DNA from: Planktomarina sp.
GTDB lineage: Bacteria; Pseudomonadota; Alphaproteobacteria; Rhodobacterales; Rhodobacteraceae
Length of the DNA stretch: 45,813 bases
NCBI GenBank assembly: GCA_016780825.1
Contig: JADHLF010000016.1
Location: 1 to 45,813, forward strand
Direction of reading: 5' to 3'
Position 1 is the first letter of the stretch, and every line of letters starts with the position of its first letter. The position numbers were made by a program, and so were the translations under genes. The notes under the pieces were generated by a model. That model searched no databases and was not told where the DNA came from. It saw only the letters and a list, made by a program, of their open reading frames with translations. This document shows positions 16,945 through 24,572 of the stretch, one piece after another.

Positions 16945-19900
16945 ATGCGCGAGAATCCAAAATTCATCCATCTGAGAGTTCATAGCGAATATTCACTGCT
17001 CGAAGGGGCTGTGCGTCTCAAGAAACTGCCCGATTTGGTGGTGTCCATGGGTATGCCGGCCATTGCGGTGACAGATACGAACAATATGTTTTGCGCGCTG
17101 GAGTTTTCGGAAGCGGCGTCAAAGGCGGGTATTCAGCCGATCATCGGCTGTCAGGTGGATATGGCCTATGACCCCGCGCCCGCGACTGAAAAGCCGCGGG
17201 CCCCGGCGCCCTTGGTGCTTTTGGCGCAAAATGAGCGCGGATATGAAAATCTCATGGCGCTCAATTCTTGCCTTTATTTGGACAGTGATGGAACGTTGCC
17301 ACAGGTGCAAATGGCACAGCTGGCGGCCCATGCGCAGGGTGTGATCTGCCTCACTGGTGGGCCGAGCGGGCCTTTGGGGAAATTGCTGCAAAACGGGCAG
17401 ACGGCTAAGGCGCAGGCCTTGCTTGAAGATTTGGCGCAGGCCTATGGAGACCGGCTTTATGTGGAGCTGCAACGTCATCCTGGCGAAGATGGGCGCATGC
17501 CCGAGGCCGAAAGGCTGAGCGAGCGCGGCTTGGTGGAAATGGCCTATGCGATGGATCTGCCGTTGGTGGCCACCAATGATGTCTATTTTCCCAAGCCGGA
17601 ATTTTACGAGGCCCATGATGCGCTGATCTGTATCGCCGAGGGCGCCTATGTGGATCAGCAGGGCCCGAGAAGACGCCTCACCCCCCAGCATTATCTCAAA
17701 TCGCCCGCAGAAATGGCTGTGCTCTTTGCGGATCTGCCGGAGGCTCTCGACAGCACCGTGGAAATCGCCCGCCGCTGCGCCTTCAAAGTCTATAAGCGCG
17801 ACCCAATATTGCCGAAATTCGCCGATGATGAGGTCGAAGAGCTGCGTCGACAATCCAATGAGGGGCTGGCGCGTCGTTTGGCTGTGATCCCCCATGCGGT
17901 GTCACGAGAAGACTATCAAAAGCGGCTCGATTTCGAGCTGGACATCATCGAGGGCATGGGGTTCCCCGGCTATTTCTTGATCGTGGCGGATTTTATTGCT
18001 TGGACCAAAGCGCAAAATATCCCAGTGGGGCCGGGGCGCGGCTCCGGGGCTGGCTCGCTTGTGGCCTATGCCTTGACGATTACGGATCTGGATCCTCTGC
18101 GCTATGGCTTGTTGTTTGAACGGTTTTTGAACCCGGAACGGGTATCGATGCCCGATTTTGATATCGATTTTTGCATGGATCGCCGCGAAGAGGTGATCCG
18201 CTATGTGCAACAAAAATATGGCCGTGACCGGGTGGGGCAAATCATCACCTTTGGAGCCTTATTGTCAAAAGCGGCGGTGCGCGACATCGGGCGGGTGCTG
18301 CAAATGCCCTATGGTCAGGTTGATCGCCTGTCTAAAATGATCCCCACCGAAGGGGTCAAACCGGTGAGTATCGAAAAGGCGCTGGCCGATGAGCCGCGCC
18401 TGCGCGAGGAGGCGCGGGCGGAGGAGGTCGTGGATCGACTCTTGACCTATGGGCAGCAAGTCGAAGGGCTGCTGCGGAACGCCTCGACCCATGCGGCGGG
18501 CGTGGTGATTGGCGACCGGCCATTGGATCACTTGGTGCCGCTCTATCAAGATCCGCGCTCTGACATGCCGGCGACGCAATTCAATATGAAATGGGTGGAG
18601 CAGGCCGGCCTGGTCAAATTCGATTTTTTGGGCCTCAAAACGCTGACCGTGATCCAAAACGCAGTGGATTTGATCAATCGCTCGCGTCCGTTGCATCAAG
18701 CGGCCGATGGGCGTGTGCTCTATACGCCGCCGCCCGGGACCGAGGGCGATATCAGCGCCATTCCTTTGGATGATGAGGCCTCTTATGCCCTGTATTCCGC
18801 CGCGAAAACTGTGGCGGTTTTTCAGGTGGAATCCAGTGGGATGATGGATGCGCTGAAGCGTATGAAGCCCAACTGCATTGAAGATATCGTCGCCTTGGTT
18901 GCACTCTATCGGCCGGGACCGATGGAAAATATCCCAAAATATTGTGAGGTCAAAAACGGATTAAGTGAGCGTGAGCTGTTGCATCCTTCGGTCGATCATA
19001 TCTTGGATGAGACGCAGGGGATCATTGTTTATCAAGAGCAGGTGATGGAAATCGCCCGTCAAATGGCGGGCTATTCTCTGGGGGGCGCCGATCTGTTGCG
19101 CCGCGCCATGGGTAAAAAAATCCAAGAGGCGATGGATGCGGAACGGCCCAAGTTTTTGGCCGGCGCGGCGCGCAATGGTGTGGACGAGAAAACCGCGAAG
19201 GCGACTTGGGATTTGCTCGACAAATTCGCTAACTATGGTTTCAACAAATCCCATGCGGCCGCCTATGCGGTGGTGAGCTATCAGACCGCCTGGCTCAAGG
19301 CCAATCACCCAGTTGAGTTTATGGCCGGGGTGATGAACTGCGACTTGCATCTCACAGATAAGCTGGCGGTATATTTTGACGAAGTGCGCAAGGGGCTCAA
19401 TCTTCCTTATATCCCCCCTTGCGTTAATCGCTCGCAAGCGCGGTTTGATGTGGCCGACGGGGCTTTGGTCTATGGGCTTGGCGCGTTGAAAAATGTCGGG
19501 GTCGAGGCCATGGGTCTGATCACCAAGGGCCGCGGCGATCGTCCATTTAAAACCGTGTTTGATTTTGCCCGGCGGGTGGATCTGAAACGCGTGGGCAAAA
19601 GACCGCTTGAGATGCTCGCCCGGGCGGGGGCTTTTGATCAATTGGACCGAAATCGTCACCGAATATTCGACAGTTTGGATGATCTTGTCGCCTATTCGGC
19701 GGCGGTGCATGAGCAGCGCAATTCGAGCCAAGTGAGCCTCTTTGGCGAGGCAGGAGAGGACCTGCCCGAGCCCCGCCTATCGCCCGTGCCCAATTGGTTG
19801 CCTGCGGTGCAATTGGCAGAAGAATTTAAGGCGATTGGCTTTTATCTGTCAGGCCACCCGCTGGATGACTATATGTCCGCGCTCAAACGCTCTGGGGTCA

Positions 19901-20445
19901 TCACGCTGGATCAACTGAGTGAAAAAGCCAAGGACGGCCCGCTGGTTGCCAAATTGGCCGGGATTGTGGCCGGGCGGCAGGAACGTAAATCTGCGCGCGG
20001 CAATCGATTTGCCTTTGTACAGCTGAGCGATACCACCGGCGCTTATGAGGCCACCATGTTCAGCGATACGCTTGAGGCGTCCCGCGAATATCTTGAGGCG
20101 GGCTCGAAGATTGTTTTGAGTGTGGAGGCGACGATGGAGGCCGAGCAGCTCAAATTGCTGGCCCGCTCGGTCCAGCCGATTGATGGGGCCGTGGCCCAAG
20201 CGGGCGGCGCGGGCTTGCGAATCTACCTCGAAACGCCCCTTGCGATTGAGCCTGTCGCCACGGTTTTGCGGGAGGCGGCGCGCGCCAGTAAGCGCGGCGC
20301 GAAGGGTCCGATCTCCTTTTGTCTGCTCGATGACAGCCTGCCGGGAGAGGTGGATATGGACCTGGGCCAAGATTTCCCGGTCACGCCGCAAATCAAAGGT
20401 GCTTTGAAAAGCCTTGAAGGCGTGTTGATGGTGGAAGACCTTTAG
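16945..20445 (+). CDS. dnaE: DNA polymerase III alpha subunit
   Basis: The replicative polymerase, 1166 residues, the normal length for DnaE1 rather than the shorter mutagenic DnaE2. Domains in order: PHP domain (HLRVHSEYSLLEGA at about 9-22; the metal site is partly degenerate, TDTNNM, as in E. coli), polymerase palm and fingers with the catalytic Asp pair in PDFDIDF (Asp406 and Asp408), the thumb, a helix-hairpin-helix region, a beta-clamp motif QVSLF at 929-933, and an OB fold near residues 1000-1085. A proofreading exonuclease domain is absent, so a separate epsilon subunit is needed. The start lies just after AAGAGAG. It diverges from the xdh unit and converges with slyX. Confidence 0.97.
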   Translation: MRENPKFIHLRVHSEYSLLEGAVRLKKLPDLVVSMGMPAIAVTDTNNMFCALEFSEAASKAGIQPIIGCQVDMAYDPAPATEKPRAPAPLVLLAQNERGYENLMALNSCLYLDSDGTLPQVQMAQLAAHAQGVICLTGGPSGPLGKLLQNGQTAKAQALLEDLAQAYGDRLYVELQRHPGEDGRMPEAERLSERGLVEMAYAMDLPLVATNDVYFPKPEFYEAHDALICIAEGAYVDQQGPRRRLTPQHYLKSPAEMAVLFADLPEALDSTVEIARRCAFKVYKRDPILPKFADDEVEELRRQSNEGLARRLAVIPHAVSREDYQKRLDFELDIIEGMGFPGYFLIVADFIAWTKAQNIPVGPGRGSGAGSLVAYALTITDLDPLRYGLLFERFLNPERVSMPDFDIDFCMDRREEVIRYVQQKYGRDRVGQIITFGALLSKAAVRDIGRVLQMPYGQVDRLSKMIPTEGVKPVSIEKALADEPRLREEARAEEVVDRLLTYGQQVEGLLRNASTHAAGVVIGDRPLDHLVPLYQDPRSDMPATQFNMKWVEQAGLVKFDFLGLKTLTVIQNAVDLINRSRPLHQAADGRVLYTPPPGTEGDISAIPLDDEASYALYSAAKTVAVFQVESSGMMDALKRMKPNCIEDIVALVALYRPGPMENIPKYCEVKNGLSERELLHPSVDHILDETQGIIVYQEQVMEIARQMAGYSLGGADLLRRAMGKKIQEAMDAERPKFLAGAARNGVDEKTAKATWDLLDKFANYGFNKSHAAAYAVVSYQTAWLKANHPVEFMAGVMNCDLHLTDKLAVYFDEVRKGLNLPYIPPCVNRSQARFDVADGALVYGLGALKNVGVEAMGLITKGRGDRPFKTVFDFARRVDLKRVGKRPLEMLARAGAFDQLDRNRHRIFDSLDDLVAYSAAVHEQRNSSQVSLFGEAGEDLPEPRLSPVPNWLPAVQLAEEFKAIGFYLSGHPLDDYMSALKRSGVITLDQLSEKAKDGPLVAKLAGIVAGRQERKSARGNRFAFVQLSDTTGAYEATMFSDTLEASREYLEAGSKIVLSVEATMEAEQLKLLARSVQPIDGAVAQAGGAGLRIYLETPLAIEPVATVLREAARASKRGAKGPISFCLLDDSLPGEVDMDLGQDFPVTPQIKGALKSLEGVLMVEDL

Positions 20446-20470
20446 GCCGCCAGCCTCGGCTGGGGCTTTA
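20446..20470 (+). terminator. probable dnaE terminator
   Basis: GCC-G-CCAGC (20446-20454) pairs with GCTGGGGC (20459-20466) around the loop CTCG with one bulged G, followed by TTTAA. It starts directly after the dnaE stop and overlaps the end of slyX on the other strand. Confidence 0.45.
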
Positions 20471-20665
20471 ATAATGCGGCGGGCGCTCATCTCCGAGAAT
20501 GACGCCGCCGCCGCCATCGGCCTCACGATCCCGAGCACGCCGGGCCAAAAGATCGACTATCCCAGTCAAGCGGCGCAACTCGGCATCCTGTTTGGCCACA
20601 ACCTCTGAGAGCTCGTCGACCGTGCGGGTGAGATAGGCGATTTGTTCTTCAAGTGCTTGTGTCAT
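20468..20665 (-). CDS. slyX: SlyX family coiled-coil protein
   Basis: A 65-residue protein that the longer open frame on this strand hides at its end. It has the SlyX pattern: a single heptad-repeat helix (LEEQIAYLTRTVDELSEVV, then the KQDAELRRL segment) and the characteristic C-terminus GDERPPHY. SlyX proteins are small cytoplasmic coiled coils of unknown molecular function. The start is taken at the ATG at 20665; an ATG at 20674 would add three residues, and neither has a good ribosome site. Upstream codons of the same frame lack family resemblance. It converges with dnaE and diverges from hisS. Confidence 0.8.
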   Translation of the reverse strand: MTQALEEQIAYLTRTVDELSEVVAKQDAELRRLTGIVDLLARRARDREADGGGGVILGDERPPHY

Positions 20666-20744
20666 AGCGACCATCTGCGCGATCTGTTGATGAGGATCAA
20701 GCGTCTTTTTGCGGGCCGGGCCTCTGCGCAGGTCAACTCGCGTG

Positions 20745-20773
20745 TTGCTCCCCGGCGCTGGGGCGGTTAAATG
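20745..20773 (+). promoter_or_regulatory. hisS: possible hisS promoter
   Basis: TTGCTC (20745-20750) and TAAATG (20768-20773), 17 bases apart, in the 132-bp gap between slyX and hisS. It would give a short leader of about 18 bases that includes the AGGGG ribosome site at 20787-20791. Confidence 0.33.
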
Positions 20774-20797
20774 CAGGCCGAGACATAGGGGTTGATC

Positions 20798-22297
20798 ATG
20801 GCCAAACAGAACAAAGCACCCAAACCAAAGGCGCTGCCGCCGAAAGGGTTTCGTGATTACTTTGGCGCGGATGTGTCCGAGCGGGCGGAGATGCTGCGGC
20901 GCATTGCCGATGTGTATCACCTCTACGGATTTGAGCAGCTTGAAAGCAGCGCTGTTGAAACCGTTGAGGCTCTGGGGAAATTCTTGCCCGATGTGGATCG
21001 GCCAAATGAAGGTGTTTTTGCTTGGCAAGAGGATGACGATTGGTTGGCGCTGCGCTATGATTTGACAGCGCCTCTTGCGCGGGTCTATGCGCAGCACCGC
21101 AATGAGCTGCCCAGCCCCTATCGCCGCTTTGCCATGGGGCCGGTTTGGCGCAATGAAAAGCCGGGGCCGGGTCGATTTCGTCAGTTTTATCAATGTGATG
21201 CAGATACGGTCGGATCGGCCAGCATGGCCGCAGATGCAGAGATCTGCGCGATGCTGTCTGATACGTTGGAAAAAGTGGGTATTGCCCGCGGCGATTACAT
21301 TATCCGGGTGAACAATCGCAAAGTGCTCAACGGTGTGATGGAAGTGGCTGGCATTTTGGACCCTTCGGATCCTGAGAAATTTACCGAGGAGCGCGGCATC
21401 GTGCTGCGCGCGATCGACAAATTGGATCGTTTGGGGCTCGAGGGCGTGCGGTCACTGCTGGGCGCGGGACGCAAAGATGACAGTGGCGATTTTACCCAAG
21501 GTGCGGGTCTGGCTGCAGAGCAAGCGGAGGTCGTTCTCGGGTTTATGCAGGCGCTGGGCGCCACCTCTGCGCAAACTCTGAGCAATTTGCACAGCTTGGT
21601 TGCAGGCTCGGCCATCGGCGAGGCTGGCGTGGATGAGCTGCAACAGATCTCGGAACTGGTCACAAGCCAGGGCTATGGCGCGGATCGCATTGTGCTGGAC
21701 CCCTCGGTTGTGCGCGGTTTGGGCTATTACACTGGCCCGGTCTATGAAGCCGAATTGACCTTTGAAATCAAAGATGAAAAAGGCCGACCTAGGCAGTTTG
21801 GCTCGGTGGCAGGGGGCGGGCGTTATGACGATTTGGTCAAGCGCTTTACCGGGCAGGAAGTGCCGGCAACCGGCGTTTCCATTGGTGTGGATCGCCTCTT
21901 GGCGGCGCTGCGCATGAAGGGGCAGCTGCAAAACGCGCAGCCCGGTCCCGTGGTCGTGACCGTAATGGATAGGGCGCGTATGGGGGACTATCAGGCCATG
22001 GCCACAGAATTGCGCGCCGCGGGAATTCGCGCCGAAGTTTATCTCGGCAATCCCAAGAATTTTGGCAATCAGCTTAAATATGCAGACAATCGGAGCAGCC
22101 CCATTGCCATCATTGAAGGCGGTGATGAAAAAGCGGCGGGCATTGTGCAGATTAAGGATCTGATTTTGGGGGCGCAATTGGCCAAAGAGGCCAGCTTGGA
22201 AGAATGGAAGGCGCGGCCAAGTCAAATTGAAGCGCCCCGGGCGCAGCTTGTCGATAAGGTGCGAGAGATGCTGGCGGCACAGGGCGCGGCACAATGA
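20798..22297 (+). CDS. hisS: histidine-tRNA ligase
   Basis: Charges tRNA-His with histidine. The 499-residue protein is the longer alphaproteobacterial form (E. coli HisRS has 424). Class II motifs are visible: motif 2 in AMGPVWRNEKPGPGRFRQFYQ, the histidine-A and -B type segments VRGLGYYTGPVYEAE and GGGRYDDLVKRF, motif 3 in GVSIGVDRL, and the C-terminal anticodon-binding domain (VTVMD to AIIEGGDEKAAGIVQIKDL). The ATG at 20798 follows AGGGG; an in-frame TTG two codons earlier is less likely. Its stop overlaps the hisZ start by four bases, so charging of tRNA-His and the first step of histidine synthesis are expressed together, a conserved arrangement in this bacterial group. Confidence 0.96.
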   Translation: MAKQNKAPKPKALPPKGFRDYFGADVSERAEMLRRIADVYHLYGFEQLESSAVETVEALGKFLPDVDRPNEGVFAWQEDDDWLALRYDLTAPLARVYAQHRNELPSPYRRFAMGPVWRNEKPGPGRFRQFYQCDADTVGSASMAADAEICAMLSDTLEKVGIARGDYIIRVNNRKVLNGVMEVAGILDPSDPEKFTEERGIVLRAIDKLDRLGLEGVRSLLGAGRKDDSGDFTQGAGLAAEQAEVVLGFMQALGATSAQTLSNLHSLVAGSAIGEAGVDELQQISELVTSQGYGADRIVLDPSVVRGLGYYTGPVYEAELTFEIKDEKGRPRQFGSVAGGGRYDDLVKRFTGQEVPATGVSIGVDRLLAALRMKGQLQNAQPGPVVVTVMDRARMGDYQAMATELRAAGIRAEVYLGNPKNFGNQLKYADNRSSPIAIIEGGDEKAAGIVQIKDLILGAQLAKEASLEEWKARPSQIEAPRAQLVDKVREMLAAQGAAQ

Positions 22298-23340
22298 GTG
22301 AGCTTCGTGCAGAGACCGCACGCCTTTTGGCGGTCTTTGAGGCCACGGGCGCGGTGCGCGTGGAGGCAGATATTCTGCAACCAGCCGATGTATTGCTCGA
22401 CCTTTATGGCGAAGATATCCGCGCCCGCGCTTATGTGACCTCAGATCCTTTGCGCGGTGAGCAGATGCTACGGCCCGATTTTACGGTTCCGGTGGTCCAA
22501 CGCCATATGGCCGAGAGCGCAGAGCCGGCCCGATATACCTACGCCGGGCCGGTGTTTCGCTATCAAGACAGCGCGACGGGCCGCGCGGCGCAAAGCGAGC
22601 AAGTGGGTTATGAAGTGTTTGACCGCAGCGCGCCTGAGGCGATTGAGGCGGAGGTCTTCGGCCTGTTTCACCGGATTTTGGCGCCCCTGGGTCTGACCGC
22701 CTCAACGGGGGATGTTGGGCTCTTGCGGGCCGCAATTGACGGGTTGACCACGTCTGACGCGCGAAAAGCGGCGTTGCGGCGTCATATTTGGCGGCCTTTG
22801 CGGTTTCAGTCCTTGCTTGCGCGGTTTTCGCAGCCTGTCGCGCCGAAAGTTTTGGGGGCAGGTGGGCAGCAGATTGGTCTGCGCAGCGCTCAGGATGTGC
22901 AGGAACGATTGGCCCAATTGCAAGACGAGGCCACAGCTCCGCCCATTCCGACAGCTGAAATTGAGGCTTTGACCGATCTTTTGTCCATTCGGGGCAAATT
23001 GCCGGAGGCTTTGAACCTATTGCAAGCGCTTGCTGGCCGATTGCCCTCGATCGGCCCTGCGCTCGCCCATATGGCCGCTCGGATCAATGCGCTTGATGCG
23101 GCCGGGGTGGATGTGGCGCATATTGGGTTTGAGGCGGCCTATGGGTTAACGGCCATGGAATATTATGATGGCTTTGTGTTTGGCTTTTATGCCGCAGAGC
23201 GCGGCTGGCCCGCCATCGCCTCTGGTGGGCGCTATGATGCTTTGACTCGCGTCTTAGGGCAAGGTCGGGCAGTGCCGGCGGTGGGGGGTATTATTCGACC
23301 TGAATACAGCCTGCGGGCGGCAATGGGGCGCGTATCATGA
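22294..23340 (+). CDS. hisZ: ATP phosphoribosyltransferase regulatory subunit
   Basis: HisZ is a paralogue of the HisRS catalytic core that no longer charges tRNA; it joins the short HisG in a hetero-octamer and gives it activity and histidine feedback control. The 348-residue protein shows the class II core remnants LRPDFTVPVVQ, YAGPVFRYQDS, the segment MEYYDGFVFGFYA and the glycine-rich end ASGGRYDALTRVLG. There is no anticodon-binding domain, which separates it from HisS. Overlaps hisS and hisG by 4 bp on each side. Confidence 0.95.
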   Translation: MSELRAETARLLAVFEATGAVRVEADILQPADVLLDLYGEDIRARAYVTSDPLRGEQMLRPDFTVPVVQRHMAESAEPARYTYAGPVFRYQDSATGRAAQSEQVGYEVFDRSAPEAIEAEVFGLFHRILAPLGLTASTGDVGLLRAAIDGLTTSDARKAALRRHIWRPLRFQSLLARFSQPVAPKVLGAGGQQIGLRSAQDVQERLAQLQDEATAPPIPTAEIEALTDLLSIRGKLPEALNLLQALAGRLPSIGPALAHMAARINALDAAGVDVAHIGFEAAYGLTAMEYYDGFVFGFYAAERGWPAIASGGRYDALTRVLGQGRAVPAVGGIIRPEYSLRAAMGRVS

Positions 23341-24011
23341 TGAAACTTGGCGTGCCCTCGAAGGGGCGGTTGATGCAACAGACCTTTGATTGGTTTTCAG
23401 AGCGCGGTGTTCAGCTGTCGAAATCTGGCTCGGATCGCGAATATGTCGGCCAGGTTGAGGGGGTCGATGGGGTTGAGCTCGTGTTGCTTTCGGCCGGAGA
23501 GATCCCGCGCGAATTGGCCGCTGGGCGCATTCACCTTGGGGTGACCGGTACGGATTTGGTGCATGAAAAATTGGCCAATTGGGAAGTTGCGGTTGAGCCT
23601 GTGGCCGAGATGGGCTTTGGCTTTGCCGATCTCATTGTTGCCGTGCCGGCCTGCTGGCGCGATGTGACCTCATTGCACGATCTCGATGCTGTCGCAGCCA
23701 GGTTTCGCGCCGATCATGGCTTTAGACTGCGGATCGCCACCAAATATCACCGCTTGGTGCGCCAGTTTTTGACCCGGCAGGGCGTGGCAGATTACCAATT
23801 AGTGGACAGTCAAGGCGCGACTGAAGGGGCGGTGAAGAATGAGACCGCCGAAGCCATTGCCGATATCACCAGCACCGGCGCCACGATTGCGGCCAATCAC
23901 CTGCGGATTTTGGAAGATGGTTTGGTCTTGAAATCTCAAGCGACCCTCTGGAAATCGCGCAGCGCTGATGGCGATTGCGGGCCTTTGCTTCTCAAAATTG
24001 GGGCTCAATAG
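23337..24011 (+). CDS. hisG: ATP phosphoribosyltransferase catalytic subunit, short form
   Basis: First enzyme of histidine biosynthesis: joins ATP and PRPP to phosphoribosyl-ATP. At 224 residues it is the short form, which lacks the C-terminal regulatory domain and needs HisZ, present immediately upstream. LGVPSKGRLMQQT begins the protein, GVTGTDLVHE is in the first domain, and the PRPP-binding loop is near DSQGATEGAVKNETAEAIADI-type residues 160-180. The start ATG overlaps the hisZ stop (ATGA), with a second ATG directly after it. Converges with the DUF1489 gene three bases away. Confidence 0.95.
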   Translation: MMKLGVPSKGRLMQQTFDWFSERGVQLSKSGSDREYVGQVEGVDGVELVLLSAGEIPRELAAGRIHLGVTGTDLVHEKLANWEVAVEPVAEMGFGFADLIVAVPACWRDVTSLHDLDAVAARFRADHGFRLRIATKYHRLVRQFLTRQGVADYQLVDSQGATEGAVKNETAEAIADITSTGATIAANHLRILEDGLVLKSQATLWKSRSADGDCGPLLLKIGAQ

Positions 24012-24014
24012 CCA

Positions 24015-24446
24015 TCACAAAATGCCGATGGCGGCCAAAGCCGCCTGCATTTCGGCCGGCAGACTGTCATCATTGGGGCGGGCTTGGGCCAAATCTGGGG
24101 GCGCGTCATTTGGTTGCAGGTAGCGCCAGCCTTGAAAAGCCCGTTTGGGCGTTGCGGCCACGGCGATCAGCTCTGGATCGGTGACAATCGCACAGCGGCG
24201 AATGCCGTCTGAGCCTATGGCCTCATCAAGCCGGATCAGCTTTTGGCGGCACAGAATGGCACCCTTGATAATCCAATAGATTGAACCGCCTGCAAGCAGC
24301 TCTTCACCGCGTTTGGGCCACATGCGGGTCACATGGCGCGGCAGCCCGTCGCGGGTCTGGGCCATTGGGCTAGACTGCCAAGCGCGCAGACCATCAATCG
24401 ACTCCGTGCCCACGCTGAGCTTTACTAAGTTTATGTATTTTGACAA
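24015..24446 (-). CDS. DUF1489 family protein
   Basis: A 143-residue cytoplasmic protein of a family almost confined to Alphaproteobacteria, with no known function. Conserved features visible here are the block DGLPRHVTRMWPKR, GGSIYWIIKG followed by CRQ, IRRCAIVTDPEL and FQGWRYLQPNDAP. Those Arg/Trp-rich blocks suggest a nucleotide or nucleic-acid ligand, but this is only a guess. The start codon is TTG at 24446, chosen because it reproduces the family N-terminus (SKYINLVKLSVG) and has AGGG about eight bases upstream; no ATG exists before residue 28. It diverges from nrdJ, with a NrdR-box-like palindrome in the shared gap. Confidence 0.85.
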   Translation of the reverse strand: MSKYINLVKLSVGTESIDGLRAWQSSPMAQTRDGLPRHVTRMWPKRGEELLAGGSIYWIIKGAILCRQKLIRLDEAIGSDGIRRCAIVTDPELIAVAATPKRAFQGWRYLQPNDAPPDLAQARPNDDSLPAEMQAALAAIGIL

Positions 24447-24466
24447 TTTGATACCCTAGATATTGT
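24440..24466 (+). promoter_or_regulatory. nrdJ: possible nrdJ promoter
   Basis: A perfect TTGACA (24440-24445) lies upstream of TATTGT (24461-24466) with a short 15-base spacer. A second -10 choice, TATGAT (24468-24473), is too far from it. The leader before the ATG at 24573 would be about 100 bases, and no cobalamin riboswitch fold was recognised in it. Confidence 0.35.
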
Positions 24467-24468
24467 GT
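24453..24468. promoter_or_regulatory. probable NrdR box upstream of nrdJ
   Basis: ACCCTAGATATTGTGT matches 14 of 16 positions of the known NrdR-box pattern ACACWATATATWGTGT. It overlaps the -10 region of the possible nrdJ promoter and also the ribosome site of the divergent DUF1489 gene. NrdR boxes usually come in pairs about 31 bp apart; at exactly that distance upstream (24422-24437) the sequence is only a poor match (7 of 16). Confidence 0.55.
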
Positions 24469-24572
24469 ATGATTTGCAAAAGAACAGATTCGAGCTCGGG
24501 ATACAAGTTGACCTTTGAGCCGGTGAGAGCTAGGTTCAAACCTTCACTTTACGCTAATGGATGGAACGGGTC

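Noticed and set aside
20666..21193. long leftward extension of the slyX frame over hisS
   Set aside because: Only the last 65 codons resemble SlyX; the rest mirrors the hisS coding strand.
24521..24550. tRNA-like T-loop (GGTTCAAACC)
   Set aside because: The flanking bases do not make a five-pair T stem, and no acceptor or anticodon arms can be drawn.
24474..24572. cobalamin riboswitch before nrdJ
   Set aside because: Expected from B12 use, but the gap is too short and none of the conserved B12-box bases were found; a NrdR box explains control better.
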